A stretch of DNA of 64,000 nt from Bacillus sp. NTK071 (GTDB lineage Bacteria; Bacillota; Bacilli; Bacillales; Guptibacillaceae). The stretch covers positions 620,001 to 684,000 of the forward strand of contig NZ_JAFKOI010000001.1 of assembly GCF_017303315.1 (NCBI RefSeq), written 5' to 3'. The translations under genes and the position numbers were made by a program. The notes below the pieces were generated by a model. It was not told where the DNA came from. It was given only the letters and a program-made list of their open reading frames with translations, and did not search any database. Position 1 is the stretch's first letter, and each line of letters begins with the position of its first letter. Positions 36,726 through 46,015 of this stretch are shown here, piece after piece.

Positions 36726-37319
36726 CTAATTTAGTACATTGAATTTTTTAGTCAATCCGATCGCAGCAATTGCGGCTCCAGCCGTTTGTCCATAACTTCC
36801 GAGCGCAACAATCTGCTGACCGAATTTAACTTTCCCTTTTTTTATATAAAGAAGGCCAATCGCCTCAATTGCAACTGCAAACGATTGAATCGATTGTCCC
36901 ATTGCAATCCATTCTGTATAGGCTGTATGACTTAAACTAGAAATTGTCGCCTCAAAAGCTGCACCAGTCGATTGAAAAACATCGCCCAAAATATCAATAT
37001 TAAGACCTTCATCCCTTTTTCCGGTAAGGGCTTGTGAACCACCTACGACGTTTGCAACGTTACCTGCCGCTTGAAACCATGCCCCCATCGTTCCAAACGT
37101 CTCATCTTCGTTATCCAATGGTAAGTTGGTTCGTCCAATCGCTTTAATTGCATTACCTGTAGCTTCAATGCCATTGCCTAGTACGTATAACTCACCACCA
37201 GCAGTTTCGCTATTTTCTTCTGCAGTAGCAATGAACGTATTTCCAATGGACGCAACACCTGCACCTATCGTTTGAATCCAGGCGCCAGTAATGATTAATT
37301 GCTCTCCATACACATCCAT
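36726..37319 (-). CDS. Repetitive Bacillus protein of unknown function (DUF6944-like)
   Basis: 197 residues made of about six degenerate units with the pattern G-x-x-x-Q/E-x-x-G-x-x-x-x-x-x-G: GAWIQTIGAGVASIG, GNGIEATGNAIKAIG, GAWFQAAGNVANVVG, GDVFQSTGAAFEA, GQSIQSFAVAIEAIG and GSYGQTAGAAIAAIG. There is no signal peptide. I recall similar proteins in Bacillus as DUF6944 repetitive proteins. AAGGAGG precedes the ATG. The convergent neighbour is the amine oxidase gene. Function unknown. Confidence 0.7.
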   Translation of the reverse strand: MDVYGEQLIITGAWIQTIGAGVASIGNTFIATAEENSETAGGELYVLGNGIEATGNAIKAIGRTNLPLDNEDETFGTMGAWFQAAGNVANVVGGSQALTGKRDEGLNIDILGDVFQSTGAAFEATISSLSHTAYTEWIAMGQSIQSFAVAIEAIGLLYIKKGKVKFGQQIVALGSYGQTAGAAIAAIGLTKKFNVLN

Positions 37320-37400
37320 TAAAACACGCCTCCTTCATTACGTTATACTATTCTAGAAGAAGGCATCACGATTGTTTTTTTATTCATAAATTCACCCATT

Positions 37401-37853
37401 CTATTCTTTATTCTCAGCTACTCGTTTTACTCTTTCCATAAAATCGTTAACGACTTTATCACCAGAAAGCAAAACAAATGGTTTGATATACCACTTCAGA
37501 GGTTTGTTGAAACCTGTATAATGTAGGTTTGTTGTCGTATCTGACTCTTTAGTAAGTTCATAACATCCTTCGATTTGAAACATACTCGCTAGATTAAAAC
37601 CTATTTTCAATTTTTTATAGTCATCTTGATTGTTATAATCTAGCGTATGTACATCATATTCCATCACGCGCTTTCCTTCACGATAGGATTGTCGGTAAAC
37701 GCTCCCAATGACATTGTCAGTTACGGTTACTGGTTGGTTATCAACGACATTAGGCATGATCTTTTGCATATTTTCAAGAGAACCATCAAGGTAGCTCCAA
37801 ACTGTTTCGATAGAAGCATTGATGAGTATCGACTTATCCCACTTCTTTTCCAT
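37401..37853 (-). CDS. SRPBCC-family (START-like) protein
   Basis: 150 residues. The N-terminal WDKSILINASIETVWSYL strand-helix and the C-terminal amphipathic helix (KVVNDFMERVKRVAENK) are typical of SRPBCC/polyketide-cyclase-like folds that bind hydrophobic ligands. AAGGAGG precedes the ATG at 37853. Ligand and role cannot be inferred. It lies just upstream of the repetitive protein gene on the same strand (81-nt gap). Confidence 0.75.
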   Translation of the reverse strand: MEKKWDKSILINASIETVWSYLDGSLENMQKIMPNVVDNQPVTVTDNVIGSVYRQSYREGKRVMEYDVHTLDYNNQDDYKKLKIGFNLASMFQIEGCYELTKESDTTTNLHYTGFNKPLKWYIKPFVLLSGDKVVNDFMERVKRVAENKE

Positions 37854-38014
37854 TCCATTTCCTCCTTAAATTTGATTTCCTCACTTGCTTTATTATTCGC
37901 TACTTACATGCTACTTTCCCATTAGCTTGATTTACTTATTACGGTTTAAAGATAACAGAAAAGGGAATTACCAAACCATGGAAATTACTTTGAGATAAGG
38001 AAGGAGAAATGGGA

Positions 38015-38479
38015 ATGAGCAATCCAATTGAAATAGCTAACATACGCATTGAACAGGATGAAGGTAAGAATCGACGTGCCTATATTTCCAACTTTGAAGA
38101 GCCCATTCAATATGGTGTACATGGTGGGGTTAAGGAGTTTTATAAAGCTTCACCTGAAGTTGAACATCCATCCACACTAGACCATATTGTAGCCGCAGCA
38201 GGTGGCTGACTAACCGGCACATTATCAGGTGCGCTGGAGGCGCGCCACATACCGACTTTTCCTAATAAGTTATCAGGTCAATTTGAAGGGATTATTGAAG
38301 CGCCAGATGGTGTTCTTAAAATAACTCAAATCAAATGTCACTATAAACTAACAATTCCAGAAGGAAAGCTTGAAGCGGCTGAAAGAGCGCTGCACGTTTT
38401 TGAACGGGGATGTCCAGTTGCCCAAACGCTAAAAGGCTGTGTTGCCTTTGAACATGATTGGGAGATTATAGAGGAATAG
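38015..38479 (+). CDS. OsmC-family protein with in-frame TGA, candidate selenoprotein
   Basis: Read through a TGA at 38207-38209, the frame encodes 154 residues ending at TAG. Start ATG 38015 has AAGGAG 8 nt upstream. The sequence is OsmC-like on both sides of the TGA: LDHIVAAAGG before it, and LTGTLSGALEARHIP after it. The second reactive Cys is in ERGCPVAQTLKG at about 133. In OsmC relatives the codon at the TGA (residue 65) is the reactive Cys. The 89 codons after the TGA contain no stop and no in-frame ATG, GTG or TTG. A SECIS-like hairpin follows. Selenocysteine is inferred. Otherwise this is a nonsense-mutated gene. Confidence 0.72.
38228..38246 (+). promoter_or_regulatory. Candidate bacterial SECIS hairpin
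   Basis: GGTGCGC (38228-38234) pairs with GCGCGCC (38240-38246), seven pairs including one G-U, around the loop TGGAG. The stem begins 18 nt and the apical loop 25 nt after the TGA, and a G is in the first two loop bases. This fits the known bacterial SECIS rules (loop 16-37 nt from UGA, G near the loop start). SelB recognition is inferred. Confidence 0.55.
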
Positions 38480-38480
38480 A

Positions 38481-38517
38481 GAAAAAGCGGATGAATTAAG
38501 TATTCATTCGCTTTTTC
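38481..38517. terminator. Bidirectional terminator between OsmC-like and YrhK-like genes
   Basis: GAAAAAGCGGATGAAT (38481-38496) and ATTCATTCGCTTTTTC (38502-38517), 16-bp arms with one G-T pair and T-runs on both strands. Confidence 0.75.
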
Positions 38518-38821
38518 TCTGTTCTTTTTCATATTCTTCTCTATAATGTTTTCTTAAGTCAAATCGATGTATTAATCGTATCGATGGGCGTATAAGCATC
38601 TGTAAACTTCCTAGAACAAATAGCGATACTCCCCATGTTTTTAACGATTCAAAATAGAAAAAAATACTTCCAATTAGGAAGGACAACCCTAATAGAAACT
38701 CATTCACTGTATAGAAAACCTGATACCCCTTTTTGAAAAATAAATCATGATGCCCCATTTGAATGTCTACGTATTCATCTTTACTTTGTGTTTGAGCGTT
38801 AGCTGATTTTTGATTACTCAT
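38504..38821 (-). CDS. YrhK-like small membrane protein
   Basis: 105 residues from ATG 38821, selected for the AAAGGAGA site upstream; an extension to 38854 lacks one. A polar N-terminus (Ser/Gln/Asp) is followed by FFKKGYQVFYTVNEFLLGLSFLIGSIFFYF and a second hydrophobic segment GVSLFVLGSLQMLI, then a basic tail. This is the two-helix YrhK domain pattern. Biological role is unknown. It is convergent with the OsmC-like gene and shares its terminator. Confidence 0.72.
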   Translation of the reverse strand: MSNQKSANAQTQSKDEYVDIQMGHHDLFFKKGYQVFYTVNEFLLGLSFLIGSIFFYFESLKTWGVSLFVLGSLQMLIRPSIRLIHRFDLRKHYREEYEKEQRKSE

Positions 38822-38967
38822 TTTAATCTCCTTTCCAATCACACTATTGATCATTTCCTTTTTTCACATTTCTTCTAAACCATAAAATCTACTAAATTAT
38901 AAATTGTCGCGTCTAGTTTGTTAAAGTAAACTAATATATAAATAAACCAAAAGGGATGATGTCATTA

Positions 38968-39675
38968 ATGGCGTATAAGGAAGTGAAAAGACGCAAGATC
39001 TATGAAGAAATAGCCGATCAGCTTCTAGATAAAATTAAAAGTGGCGACCTGTCCCCAGGTGATAAACTTGACTCCGTTCAATCTTTGGCTGAAGGTTTTA
39101 ATGTGGGAAGATCTGCAGTGCGTGAAGCCCTTAGTGCCCTTCGAGCTATGGGATTAGTAGAGATGAGACAGGGGGAAGGCACCTATGTTAAACATTATGA
39201 TTCTTTAACTTTAAGCCAATCTCTATCGACAGGTATTCTAATGAATCGAGAAGATATTATAGAGCTATTAGAAGTTCGTAAAATTCTTGAAACAGGTTGC
39301 GTTGCAAGCGCTGCAGTGAAAAGGACAGAGGAAGAACTTTCTGGAATTGAAAAAGCACTTATGGAAATGGAAAAAGCTCTTTCACACCATCAATTAGGAG
39401 AGAACGCAGATTTGCAATTTCATATGGCAATTACTGCTGCATCACACAACCGATTGCTTGGCGACTTAATGAATCAAGTGTCTCAATTAATAATCGATTC
39501 CATGAGAGAAACAAGAAAGTTATCTCTTTATTCCGAAGCAGCTATCCTAGAAAAACTTTATAAAGAACATAAAGAAATCTTCGTTGCAATTAAAGACAGT
39601 GATTCAGAAAAAGCACAGCAAGCCATGCTTCACCATTTAAATGAAGTAGAAAGATTCCTTTTAAAACATGTGTAA
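38968..39675 (+). CDS. lutR: GntR/FadR-family regulator LutR
   Basis: 235 residues from ATG 38968 (alternatives 38956/38959 overlap the AAGGGATG site). The N-terminal winged helix contains AEGFNVGRSAVREALSALRAMGLVEMRQGEGTYV split over residues about 35-75, and the FCD ligand-binding helical domain follows, with metal-type His residues in LQFHMAI and HKEI. Immediately upstream of lutABC, it should be LutR, the L-lactate-responsive repressor of that operon in B. subtilis. Confidence 0.88.
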   Translation: MAYKEVKRRKIYEEIADQLLDKIKSGDLSPGDKLDSVQSLAEGFNVGRSAVREALSALRAMGLVEMRQGEGTYVKHYDSLTLSQSLSTGILMNREDIIELLEVRKILETGCVASAAVKRTEEELSGIEKALMEMEKALSHHQLGENADLQFHMAITAASHNRLLGDLMNQVSQLIIDSMRETRKLSLYSEAAILEKLYKEHKEIFVAIKDSDSEKAQQAMLHHLNEVERFLLKHV

Positions 39676-39707
39676 GCCTTAATAGTTAGAAAAATCAATA
39701 TATTTAG

Positions 39708-39736
39708 TTGAAATGTTCAAAAGTTATCCTTATACT
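39708..39736 (+). promoter_or_regulatory. Sigma-A promoter of lutABC
   Basis: TTGAAA, 17-nt spacer, TATACT. Located 67 nt before the lutA ATG, with the LutR-type palindrome just downstream. Confidence 0.7.
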
Positions 39737-39752
39737 GGAAGAAGGAATTCTA

Positions 39753-39765
39753 GTCATCAGATGAC
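39753..39765. promoter_or_regulatory. LutR operator candidate
   Basis: GTCATC-A-GATGAC is a 13-bp palindrome 17 nt after the -10 box. Its core TCATC-N-GATGA is what I remember being described for B. subtilis LutR. Position fits repression of lutABC. Confidence 0.65.
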
Positions 39766-39802
39766 CTGATAGCTAACGATCCTAAACAGAAAGGAGGCTC
39801 AT

Positions 39803-40528
39803 ATGAACGTTTCGTTGTTTATTACATGCCTTGGTGATATTTTCTATCCTAACGTTGGAAAAAGTGTTGTAGAAGTGTTAGAGAGTCAAGGGTGTGAAGT
39901 GGATTTTCCCATTTCACAAACGTGTTGTGGCCAGCCAGCGTATAACAGCGGGTATCATGAAGAAGCAAGGGAAGCAGCCCGAAGAATGATCACAACATTT
40001 GAAAATTCTTCATATGTGGTAAGTCCTTCAGGTTCTTGTGTGGCCATGTTCGCAGAATACGAAGAGCTGTTTCATAATGAACCTGAAATGCAGCGAAAGG
40101 CACGCTCATTGAAAGAGCGCTCGTATGAATTTACTCAATTTCTTGTAGATGTTCTTAATGTAACCAATGTTGGAGCTTCGTTACATGCTACTGCCACTTA
40201 CCACAAATCCTGCCACATGACGCGACTGCTAGGGATCAAGCATGCACCAGAAGCATTACTTTCTCAAGTAGACGGGTTATCTTATAGGAAACTACCAAAC
40301 TGCGAAAATTGTTGTGGATTTGGAGGCACATTTTCTGTGAAAATGGAAACGATCTCAAAAGAAATGGTAGACGAAAAAATTAATAACATTGAATCAACCG
40401 GTGCTGACTTATTAATTGGTGCAGATAGTGGTTGCCTAATGAACATTGGCGGGCGAATGAAGCGTCTTCAAAAACCGGTGAAAGTGATGCATATTGCAGA
40501 AGTTCTTACCCAGCGGGAGGTGAAATAA
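39803..40528 (+). CDS. lutA: L-lactate utilisation protein LutA (CCG-domain Fe-S protein)
   Basis: 241 residues, as expected (B. subtilis LutA about 238). Two CCG domains are visible: [14 protein letters not shown] and [10 protein letters not shown], with upstream cysteines in PSGSC and [11 protein letters not shown]. LutABC is a cytoplasmic Fe-S complex that oxidises L-lactate to pyruvate. AAAGGAGG precedes the ATG. lutB starts 2 nt after the stop. All CCG cysteines are retained. Confidence 0.94.
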   Translation: MNVSLFITCLGDIFYPNVGKSVVEVLESQGCEVDFPISQTCCGQPAYNSGYHEEAREAARRMITTFENSSYVVSPSGSCVAMFAEYEELFHNEPEMQRKARSLKERSYEFTQFLVDVLNVTNVGASLHATATYHKSCHMTRLLGIKHAPEALLSQVDGLSYRKLPNCENCCGFGGTFSVKMETISKEMVDEKINNIESTGADLLIGADSGCLMNIGGRMKRLQKPVKVMHIAEVLTQREVK

Positions 40529-40530
40529 AC

Positions 40531-41955
40531 ATGCCAATGAGAATTGGGGCTGATCCGTTCAAAGATCGTGTCAAAAAGGGCTTGAACGATACGTTTATGA
40601 GAGACTCTGTTCGCTCAGCTCAAGAGCGCTTATATGGAAAGCGTCTTGATGCAGCAGAAGAACTTGGAAACTGGGAGGATTGGCGAAATCTAGGGGAGGA
40701 GATCCGCTCACATACGCTCGAAAACCTCGACTATTACCTTCACGAGTTAAGTGAGAAAATCGAAGAAAACGGTGGTCACGTTTATTTTGCTAAGACTGCT
40801 GAAGATGCGAATTTCTATATTCAAGAAGTTGTGAAGCGTAAGAATGGAAAGAAGATTATCAAATCCAAGTCAATGGTTACAGAAGAAATTAGTATGAATG
40901 AAGCGTTAGAATCAATTGGCTGCGAAGTCATTGAAAGTGACCTTGGGGAGTATATCCTACAAATTGACGATCACGATCCTCCGTCACATATTGTCGTACC
41001 TGCTTTACATAAAAACAAATCCCAAATACGAGATGTATTTAAGGAGAAGCTAGGCTATTTAAACACAGAAAAACCAGAAGAACTGACGCTTTTCGCTAGA
41101 GAAAAACTACGTGAAGAGTTCCTCTCAGCTGATATTGGCATTACAGGCTGTAACTTTGCAGTAGCGGAATCTGGAACGATTAGCCTAGTAACTAATGAAG
41201 GAAACGCAAGGCTTGCAACAACCCTACCAGAAACACAAATTACCGTAATGGGAATGGAGCGTATCGTTCCAACGTGGGAAGAACTGGATGTCATGATTAG
41301 TCTCCTTAGTCGAAGTGCTGTTGGACAAAAGTTAACAACGTATGTTACAGCATTAACGGGTCCAAAGGCAGCTCTAGAGGGTGATGGTCCTGAAGAGTTT
41401 CATCTTGTAATCGTAGATAATGGACGCTCGAACATGATTGGTACAGAGTTTCAGGAAGCGCTCCACTGCATTCGCTGTGCTGCATGCATTAATGTGTGTC
41501 CTGTCTACCGACACGTTGGTGGACATGGATACGGCTCCATCTACCCAGGGCCGATCGGTGCTGTAATTAGTCCATTACTTGGAGGATATGAGGAATACGG
41601 AGAATTGCCCTTTGCCTCAACACTTTGTGCTGCCTGTACAGATGCATGTCCTGTGAAAATACCTCTTCATGAACTCTTAAACAAACATCGAAAGAAAATG
41701 ATTGAAGGAAAAGGAATAACAGCTGAAAAAATCGCAATGAAAGGATTTCAATATGGCACCACACTTCCTATGTTATATCAAGTAGGTACGAAACTAGCAC
41801 CATTCCTCTCATTGCCATTCCAAACAAATCGATTTCTAACAAAAGGTCCAGGACCGCTAAAAGCATGGACTACAATTCGTGACATGCCTGCACCAAATCG
41901 TGAACGGTTTCGAGACTGGTACCAAAAAAGACAAAGGGAGGATTCAGGTGAGTGA
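40531..41955 (+). CDS. lutB: L-lactate utilisation Fe-S protein LutB
   Basis: 474 residues from ATG 40531 with GGGAGGTG upstream; the earlier frame start inside lutA is not used. The LUD domain (about 70-300) includes [16 protein letters not shown]. Two ferredoxin-type clusters follow: [14 protein letters not shown] and [14 protein letters not shown]. It transfers electrons in the LutABC lactate oxidation complex. lutC overlaps its last codons by 8 nt. Confidence 0.95.
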   Translation: MPMRIGADPFKDRVKKGLNDTFMRDSVRSAQERLYGKRLDAAEELGNWEDWRNLGEEIRSHTLENLDYYLHELSEKIEENGGHVYFAKTAEDANFYIQEVVKRKNGKKIIKSKSMVTEEISMNEALESIGCEVIESDLGEYILQIDDHDPPSHIVVPALHKNKSQIRDVFKEKLGYLNTEKPEELTLFAREKLREEFLSADIGITGCNFAVAESGTISLVTNEGNARLATTLPETQITVMGMERIVPTWEELDVMISLLSRSAVGQKLTTYVTALTGPKAALEGDGPEEFHLVIVDNGRSNMIGTEFQEALHCIRCAACINVCPVYRHVGGHGYGSIYPGPIGAVISPLLGGYEEYGELPFASTLCAACTDACPVKIPLHELLNKHRKKMIEGKGITAEKIAMKGFQYGTTLPMLYQVGTKLAPFLSLPFQTNRFLTKGPGPLKAWTTIRDMPAPNRERFRDWYQKRQREDSGE

Positions 41956-42640
41956 GCAAATTCATAATCGTGAATCATTTCTAAGTTCTCTTGCACAGAA
42001 GTTAGGCCGCAATACTCCAAAAACGGTAGAAGTTCCTAAATGGAAACACCAGCCGCAATGGAATGTATTAAAAGATGCTTCTCAGGATGAGCTTGTTGCT
42101 GTATTTAAAAAGCAATGTGACACAATTCATACTGATGTAATCGAAACGGAATCAAAGCAACTAGCAGATGTCATTCAAGAAAGAGTCGAATCTTACAATG
42201 GTAAATCTATTTCCACCTGGAATGATAAACGTTTTGATCGATACAAGATTTTCAGTAAAACAGAAGCATTGATTCATACATGGGATCCCCGAACGAAAGA
42301 TAATGTGAACGTAGCAGAACAAGCAGATATTGGCATTACTTTCTGTGACTTGGCACTTGCAGAATCCGGCACAGTTGTTTTGTTTAGCAATGAACGCCAG
42401 GGGCGATCGGTTAGTCTTCTTCCAAAAGCTTATATTTCACTCATTCCTAGAAGTTTAATCGTCCCGAGAATGTCACAGGCAGCAAGAATCATTCATCACC
42501 GCAATAAGGCAGGTGAGTTTCCCGCTACCTGTGTTAATTTTATTTCAGGACCAAGTAATAGTGCAGACATCGAGATGAATCTTGTCGTAGGGGTGCATGG
42601 ACCTATTAAAACGACTTATGTTATTATATCTGATTTATAA
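41948..42640 (+). CDS. lutC: L-lactate utilisation protein LutC
   Basis: 230 residues from the GTG at 41948, which is preceded by AGGGAGGATT inside lutB; the track of in-frame codons before this belongs to lutB. It is a LUD-domain protein: the conserved [19 protein letters not shown] and [23 protein letters not shown] segments are present. Third subunit of the lactate oxidation complex. The operon ends against a convergent LysR gene with only 16 nt between. Confidence 0.94.
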   Translation: MSEQIHNRESFLSSLAQKLGRNTPKTVEVPKWKHQPQWNVLKDASQDELVAVFKKQCDTIHTDVIETESKQLADVIQERVESYNGKSISTWNDKRFDRYKIFSKTEALIHTWDPRTKDNVNVAEQADIGITFCDLALAESGTVVLFSNERQGRSVSLLPKAYISLIPRSLIVPRMSQAARIIHHRNKAGEFPATCVNFISGPSNSADIEMNLVVGVHGPIKTTYVIISDL

Positions 42641-42656
42641 TCAGGTAAATGAGTTG

Positions 42657-43541
42657 CTACTTTTCAATTATAGATTGTGCTAGTTTAATAAATTCTTTAA
42701 CTGCATAGGGTAGATACTTATTTCTTTTCCAAACCATGCCTAGCTCAAGACTTACATTGGAATGCGTTAGTTCAAGAGATTTAATAGCTTCATTTGGTAT
42801 CGCTTTTGCAATTTTACCAGGCATAAGAGCAACACCCAGCTTTGCCTCAACCATTTCAATCATGAAATCTTTTTGGGAGCTCTGACAAACAATATTAGGG
42901 TAAAAACCTTTTTTTGAACATTCTTCTATTATTCTGTCATGCAGGGTAAAATCTTCACGATATAAAATGAAAGACTCATATTCAAGATCTGCGAGATTGA
43001 CCTCTTTGAATGCAGATAACGGATGCGAACTGTGAACGATTAACATCAAAGGGTCATTAATCACTCGAACAGATTCAAAGTTTTCATTTTGTACAGGAGT
43101 ATTACAAATTAATCCGATATCGAGTGACCCATCTTCAACACCAAGTTTGATTCGCTTAGAGCCTACTTCTGTGAGAATGATCTCGACCATCGGATAAAGC
43201 TCTTTAAACTGGCTGATTAATTTTGAGAAGAATGCTGCTCCAATGATTGGGGGAATACCAATTTTGATTTCACCTTTTTTCAGTTCGGTTAAATCTGAAA
43301 GCTCAGACGTCAGATTTCGGAAAGCACTTAGCACATGCTTCGCATTAACAAGTACGGCACGTCCAGCATCCGTTAATTCCAATTGTTTTGATCTATAGAA
43401 TAAAGGGACACCAAGCTCATCTTCTATATGTTTAACTGCTTTACTTATTGATGGCTGAGAGACATGAAGTGTTGAAGCAGCCTTTGTAAAACTTAACTGT
43501 TTTGCAACTTCTGAGAAATATTCAAGATGACGAATTTCCAA
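42657..43541 (-). CDS. LysR-family transcriptional regulator
   Basis: 294 residues from a TTG at 43541 (TTGGAGTG upstream). It begins MEIRHLEYFSEVAKQ and the helix-turn-helix is FTKAASTLHVSQPSISKAVKHIEDELG. The effector domain follows from about residue 90. It is divergent from malate synthase G with two dyads between them, so it probably controls glcB, perhaps in response to glyoxylate or glycolate. Target assignment is inferred. Confidence 0.87.
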   Translation of the reverse strand: MEIRHLEYFSEVAKQLSFTKAASTLHVSQPSISKAVKHIEDELGVPLFYRSKQLELTDAGRAVLVNAKHVLSAFRNLTSELSDLTELKKGEIKIGIPPIIGAAFFSKLISQFKELYPMVEIILTEVGSKRIKLGVEDGSLDIGLICNTPVQNENFESVRVINDPLMLIVHSSHPLSAFKEVNLADLEYESFILYREDFTLHDRIIEECSKKGFYPNIVCQSSQKDFMIEMVEAKLGVALMPGKIAKAIPNEAIKSLELTHSNVSLELGMVWKRNKYLPYAVKEFIKLAQSIIEK

Positions 43542-43561
43542 AAAATCACTCCAAATCTTGT

Positions 43562-43610
43562 AGAATCATAGAAAATTCTGAATTATAACGATAAAGAATA
43601 CTCAATATTC
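43562..43610. promoter_or_regulatory. Two dyads in the LysR-glcB divergent region
   Basis: AGAAT (43562-43566)/ATTCT (43575-43579) and GAATA-CTCAA-TATTC (43596-43610) are inverted repeats 16 nt apart. The second has the 15-bp form of a LysR box. They are on the LysR side of the gap. Confidence 0.45.
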
Positions 43611-43715
43611 CAAATATGTATTATATCTATACATTTATTTATTATAAGATAAGACTAAATGGAAGGACAGTCCTAATAGAAACTTAGGATCTGTTCATTA
43701 TGAGGAGGAAATTTA

Positions 43716-45893
43716 ATGGAAAGCTATGCTAAAATCGGTTATTTACAAGTTGCTGAAGAACTCTACGAATTTATTAATAAGGATGTTATCCCAGGAACGG
43801 GTATGTCTAGTGAAGAATTCTGGATAGGACTTGGTGACATTGTGAAGGATCTCGCTCCAAAGAATGAGAAACTTCTAAACGTTCGTGATGATATTCAAAT
43901 GAAACTAGATGAATGGTATAAATCAAATAAAAATTCTAATTTCGATGAGTATAAAGCTTTTCTGAAAGACCTAAATTATTTAGAGTCTGAAGTAGACGAC
44001 TTCACCATTTCTACTACAAATGTTGATGATGAAATTGCTCTTCAAGCAGGCCCACAACTCGTTGTGCCAGTCAACAATGGACGTTATGCAATCAATGCTG
44101 CAAATGCAAGATGGGGTAGCCTGTATGATGCACTTTATGGAACAGACGCCATAAGTGAAGACAACGGGGCAGAACGTAAAGGGGCTTACAATCCTGTTCG
44201 AGGAGATAAAGTAATTGCTTATGCTAAAAGGTACCTTGATAAAACAGTTCCTCTTAAAGAGAGAAGTCATTCAGATATCGTTCAGTATTCCATTGAACAG
44301 GGTATGCTGAAAGTACATTTTAAAGATAACAATGAAAGCGTTTTACTAGATCAAAGTCAATTTGTTGGCTATCAAGGTAGCGAAGATCATCCAAGCGCAA
44401 TCCTATTAAAGAATAATGATGTCCATCTTGAAATACAGATTGACCGAGAAGACATGATTGGTCAAACAGATACTGCAGGAGTAAAAGATGTGTATATGGA
44501 ATCTGCCATTACAACAATTATGGATTTCGAAGATTCCGTTACTGCAGTAGATGCTGAAGATAAGGTGCTTGTTTATCGTAATTTCCTCGGTTTAATTAAA
44601 GGCGATCTAAAAGCTTCATTTCAAAAAGGATCTAAAACAGTAAGCCGTACGCTTAATACAGATCGTAATTATACTTCCCCTGATGGAGATAGCTTTTCAC
44701 TAAGTGGACGATCGCTAATGTTTGCTCGTAATGTAGGTCATCTTATGACAACAAATGCTGTGTTGGATCAGGACGGAAATGAAATTCCAGAAGGTATTCT
44801 TGATTCTGTTATAACTGGGCTAATCGCAAAGCATGATGTACTTAAAAATGGCAAGTACCAAAACTCAACAAAAGGTTCGATATATATTGTTAAACCGAAA
44901 ATGCACGGTTCAGAAGAAGTGGCTTTTGCCAATGAATTATTTGATAGAACAGAAGATTTACTGAAACTTGATCGGAATACAATTAAAATTGGCGTAATGG
45001 ATGAAGAAAGACGTACAACCCTTAATCTTCGCAACTGTATAAATAAAGTAAAAGAACGTATTGTATTCATTAATACTGGATTCCTTGATCGAACTGGCGA
45101 TGAAATTCATACGTCTATGGAAGCAGGGCCGGTCATTCGCAAAAGTGAAATGAAAAACTCTACTTGGCTACAAAGCTATGAGAAATCAAATGTCCAACAG
45201 GGCTTAAAAACAGGTTTTTCTGGAAAAGCCCAAATTGGTAAAGGAATGTGGGCAATGCCTGATTTGATGGCAGATATGCTTGCACAAAAAGGAAGCCAAT
45301 TACAAGCAGGAGCTAATACCGCATGGGTACCATCCCCAACTGCAGCAACACTACATGCACTTCATTATCACGAAGTTAATGTGCCTAATGTACAAGAAGA
45401 ACTAGCTAAAGCAGCGGTAAATTATCAAGATGATATTCTCGAAATCCCTCTTTCAAAAGATACAAAGTGGAGTGAAAAGGAGATCCAAGAAGAGCTTGAT
45501 AATAATGCACAGGGAATACTTGGTTATGTTGTACGTTGGGTTGAACATGGAGTAGGATGTTCGAAAGTTCCAGATATCCGCAACATTGAGTTAATGGAAG
45601 ACAGAGCAACACTTCGTATTTCAAGTCAACATATGGCTAACTGGCTCCATCACGGTATTTGTACGAAGGACCAAGTAATGGAAACAATGAAACGGATGGC
45701 AAAAGTTGTCGATGAACAGAATGCTCTAGATCCAGAGTATCGTGCAATGGCAGCAAATTATGACGAATCGATCGCATTCCAAGCAGCTTGTGATCTTGTT
45801 TTTGAAGGATTCAATCAACCGAGCGGCTATACTGAACCGATCCTTCATAAACGTCGTCAAGAAGCTAAAGCGAAAGTATATGCTAATAAGTAA
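43716..45893 (+). CDS. glcB: Malate synthase G
   Basis: 725 residues, the size of the monomeric G isoform. Recognised segments are [63 protein letters not shown] and [22 protein letters not shown]-like [13 protein letters not shown]. The catalytic Arg is in the [15 protein letters not shown] region. It condenses glyoxylate with acetyl-CoA to malate. Next to glcEFD it completes a glycolate route. No isocitrate lyase is in the window. GAGGAGG precedes the ATG. Confidence 0.94.
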   Translation: MESYAKIGYLQVAEELYEFINKDVIPGTGMSSEEFWIGLGDIVKDLAPKNEKLLNVRDDIQMKLDEWYKSNKNSNFDEYKAFLKDLNYLESEVDDFTISTTNVDDEIALQAGPQLVVPVNNGRYAINAANARWGSLYDALYGTDAISEDNGAERKGAYNPVRGDKVIAYAKRYLDKTVPLKERSHSDIVQYSIEQGMLKVHFKDNNESVLLDQSQFVGYQGSEDHPSAILLKNNDVHLEIQIDREDMIGQTDTAGVKDVYMESAITTIMDFEDSVTAVDAEDKVLVYRNFLGLIKGDLKASFQKGSKTVSRTLNTDRNYTSPDGDSFSLSGRSLMFARNVGHLMTTNAVLDQDGNEIPEGILDSVITGLIAKHDVLKNGKYQNSTKGSIYIVKPKMHGSEEVAFANELFDRTEDLLKLDRNTIKIGVMDEERRTTLNLRNCINKVKERIVFINTGFLDRTGDEIHTSMEAGPVIRKSEMKNSTWLQSYEKSNVQQGLKTGFSGKAQIGKGMWAMPDLMADMLAQKGSQLQAGANTAWVPSPTAATLHALHYHEVNVPNVQEELAKAAVNYQDDILEIPLSKDTKWSEKEIQEELDNNAQGILGYVVRWVEHGVGCSKVPDIRNIELMEDRATLRISSQHMANWLHHGICTKDQVMETMKRMAKVVDEQNALDPEYRAMAANYDESIAFQAACDLVFEGFNQPSGYTEPILHKRRQEAKAKVYANK

Positions 45894-45900
45894 TAGCAGA

Positions 45901-45937
45901 TGCAAAAGTGGCACACGCCACTTTTGCAATCTTTTAT
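45901..45937 (+). terminator. Rho-independent terminator after glcB
   Basis: GCAAAAGTGGC-ACAC-GCCACTTTTGC (45902-45927), followed by AATCTTTTA. Confidence 0.75.
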
Positions 45938-46015
45938 CATTTACTATCTGAATACTCTTGAAATTTTCATTCGTGAACTTGTCTGATATGTGACTTCTGA
46001 AAGGTGGTTTTTATT

